Of a stretch of DNA of 64,000 nt, positions 63,316 to 64,000 are shown one piece after another. The stretch covers positions 722,706 through 786,705 of the forward strand of contig JBMFVE010000001.1 in NCBI GenBank assembly GCA_049966155.1. The letters run 5' to 3'. Source of the stretch: JBMFVE01 sp049966155. GTDB lineage: Bacteria; Bacteroidota; Ignavibacteria; Kryptoniales; JAKASW01. Below the pieces are notes generated by a model, which saw only the letters and a program-made list of their open reading frames with translations, did not search any database and was not told where the DNA came from. A program made the position numbers and the translations under genes. The number at the start of each line of letters is the position of its first letter. The first letter of the stretch is position 1.

Positions 63316-63720
63316 GTGAGACGGAGGAAAATATGCGCCGCAGCGGGTCTGTTGGCGCTTTTCATACTTGTGGCAGGCCCAGCCGGTGCGGTATGCATCA
63401 CCAGTTTGCCAAGCGCATTGCGGAGGGCAGAGGCGTGGTGGATAAATGCGAAGTACCTAGGCACAGAAGAGGTCACGATGCAAACAATGCCCAACGATTG
63501 CGGGCCGGCATCGCTGAAAATGATTTTCGATCACTATCGGATCCCTTCGACCTTATCTGAAATCGACAGGCTGTCGCAGACTGCATTAATGACGCCTACA
63601 CTAACCATGGATGGGTGTCAGTCTGGGCCTGGGTTCAAGCTGCTTTCATTCCAGAAACGGTTGTTGGGATTGCTGTTGCCTGTGCGGTACACCAGCTTTG
63701 AACGCAAGAAAGGATATTGA
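63316..63720 (+). pseudogene. Truncated C39-peptidase-like exported protein
   Basis: A 134-codon frame from GTG 63316 with a clear signal peptide (MRRRKICAAAGLLALFILVA, cleaved near AGA). Residues 54-85 (MQTMPNDCGPASLKMIF ... STLSEIDRL) match the start of C39 cysteine-peptidase domains, with the Q and Cys of the active site. The catalytic His and Asp are missing because the match stops near 63575. A different frame, open 63561-63701 (ends AVHQL), is rich in Trp and stops just before the next gene's ribosome site; so the true 3' end may lie in that frame after a frameshift or deletion. Confidence 0.6.
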
Positions 63721-63721
63721 C

Positions 63722-63967
63722 ATGAAGCTACTATCGTATTATCTGCAGTTGCTGTTGCCGATCGGAATACTGATCTGGTTGTCTGAGATTCATTCCCCTG
63801 TGCTGTTTGTCCTGGGGCTACTCTTCTACGTACTAATTTACAGAACCGTCATAGATTACTTCAGACTCACAGACTTGGGAATATTCAAACAGAAGTCGGA
63901 CTTTTGGAAGCTGTTCATTCCACTGTTCAGGTCTAAATATTTTTACGAGCTATACTTTCGAACTTGA
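63722..63967 (+). CDS. Small membrane protein, unknown
   Basis: An 81-residue protein from ATG 63722, behind AAAGGA. Two predicted membrane helices (LQLLLPIGILIWLSEI and VLFVLGLLFYVLIYRTVIDYF) and a basic, aromatic C-terminus (KLFIPLFRSKYFYELYFRT). No family recognised. It follows the C39-like remnant closely and may belong to the same former operon. Confidence 0.55.
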   Translation: MKLLSYYLQLLLPIGILIWLSEIHSPVLFVLGLLFYVLIYRTVIDYFRLTDLGIFKQKSDFWKLFIPLFRSKYFYELYFRT

Positions 63968-64000
63968 CCTCCTCGAAATCTGACAGCAAGCAAGCGGAGT

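Overview
The window is a chromosomal segment of roughly 42% G+C from a Gram-negative bacterium. I place it in the Bacteroidota/Chlorobiota/Ignavibacteriota neighbourhood, most like Ignavibacteria. The reasons are a TonB-dependent receptor paired with a BtuG-like propeller lipoprotein, a lamin-tail protein with a FlgD-like C-terminus, a group 3b sulfhydrogenase with a cyclic-nucleotide-domain subunit, a NirK fused to cytochrome c, and YfhO/SLBB surface-polysaccharide genes. This taxonomic call is inference: no rRNA or tRNA gene was recognised.

Layout. 1-6.3 kb: end of pyrG, then on the minus strand uvrC with a two-gene copper-handling tail (SCO, PCuAC), methylmalonyl-CoA epimerase, an outer-membrane polysaccharide export protein (+) and ssb. 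6.5-11.6 kb: one plus-strand operon for a cytosolic [NiFe] sulfhydrogenase (hydB, cNMP-domain protein, hydG, hydD, hydA, maturation protease). 11.6-15.5 kb: TPR protein, argS-rsfS-LytR_C and a secreted protein on the minus strand. 16-24.3 kb: SF1 helicase overlapping a four-lamin-tail surface protein, and a membrane PAS receptor with a periplasmic c-heme motif and no output domain. 24.5-28.5 kb: a cobalamin riboswitch with terminator controlling btuB, a BtuG-like lipoprotein, a truncated btuF and a small membrane protein. 28.7-32.7 kb: carbohydrate porin and Mg2+ P-type ATPase.

33-47.4 kb is a surface-glycan region: five glycosyltransferases, a flippase, two methyltransferases, a YfhO membrane protein, and a complete-looking UbiA-DprE1-DprE2 set predicted to make polyprenyl-phospho-arabinose. 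47.5-49.7 kb: a beta-lactamase-fold serine hydrolase and a small secreted protein. 49.8-53.6 kb: a denitrification module (nirK-cytochrome c, nirV, SCO copper chaperone, di-hemerythrin). The nirK signal-peptide region is separated from the enzyme by an in-frame TGA. 53.8-55 kb: a cobalamin adenosyltransferase that appears to start at ATT, and a PEBP lipoprotein. 55.3-62.8 kb: mnmE, mnmG, murQ and mfd, with one perfect and one near-perfect parS site flanking mnmG, which implies a location near the replication origin. 62.9-64 kb: broken remnants of a thioredoxin-like and a C39-peptidase-like gene plus a small membrane protein.

Functional links. Vitamin B12 recurs (riboswitch, BtuB/BtuG, adenosyltransferase, and the B12-associated methylmalonyl-CoA epimerase). 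Copper recurs too (PCuAC, two SCO proteins, NirK). Sulfhydrogenase and nitrite reductase together suggest a facultatively anaerobic life.
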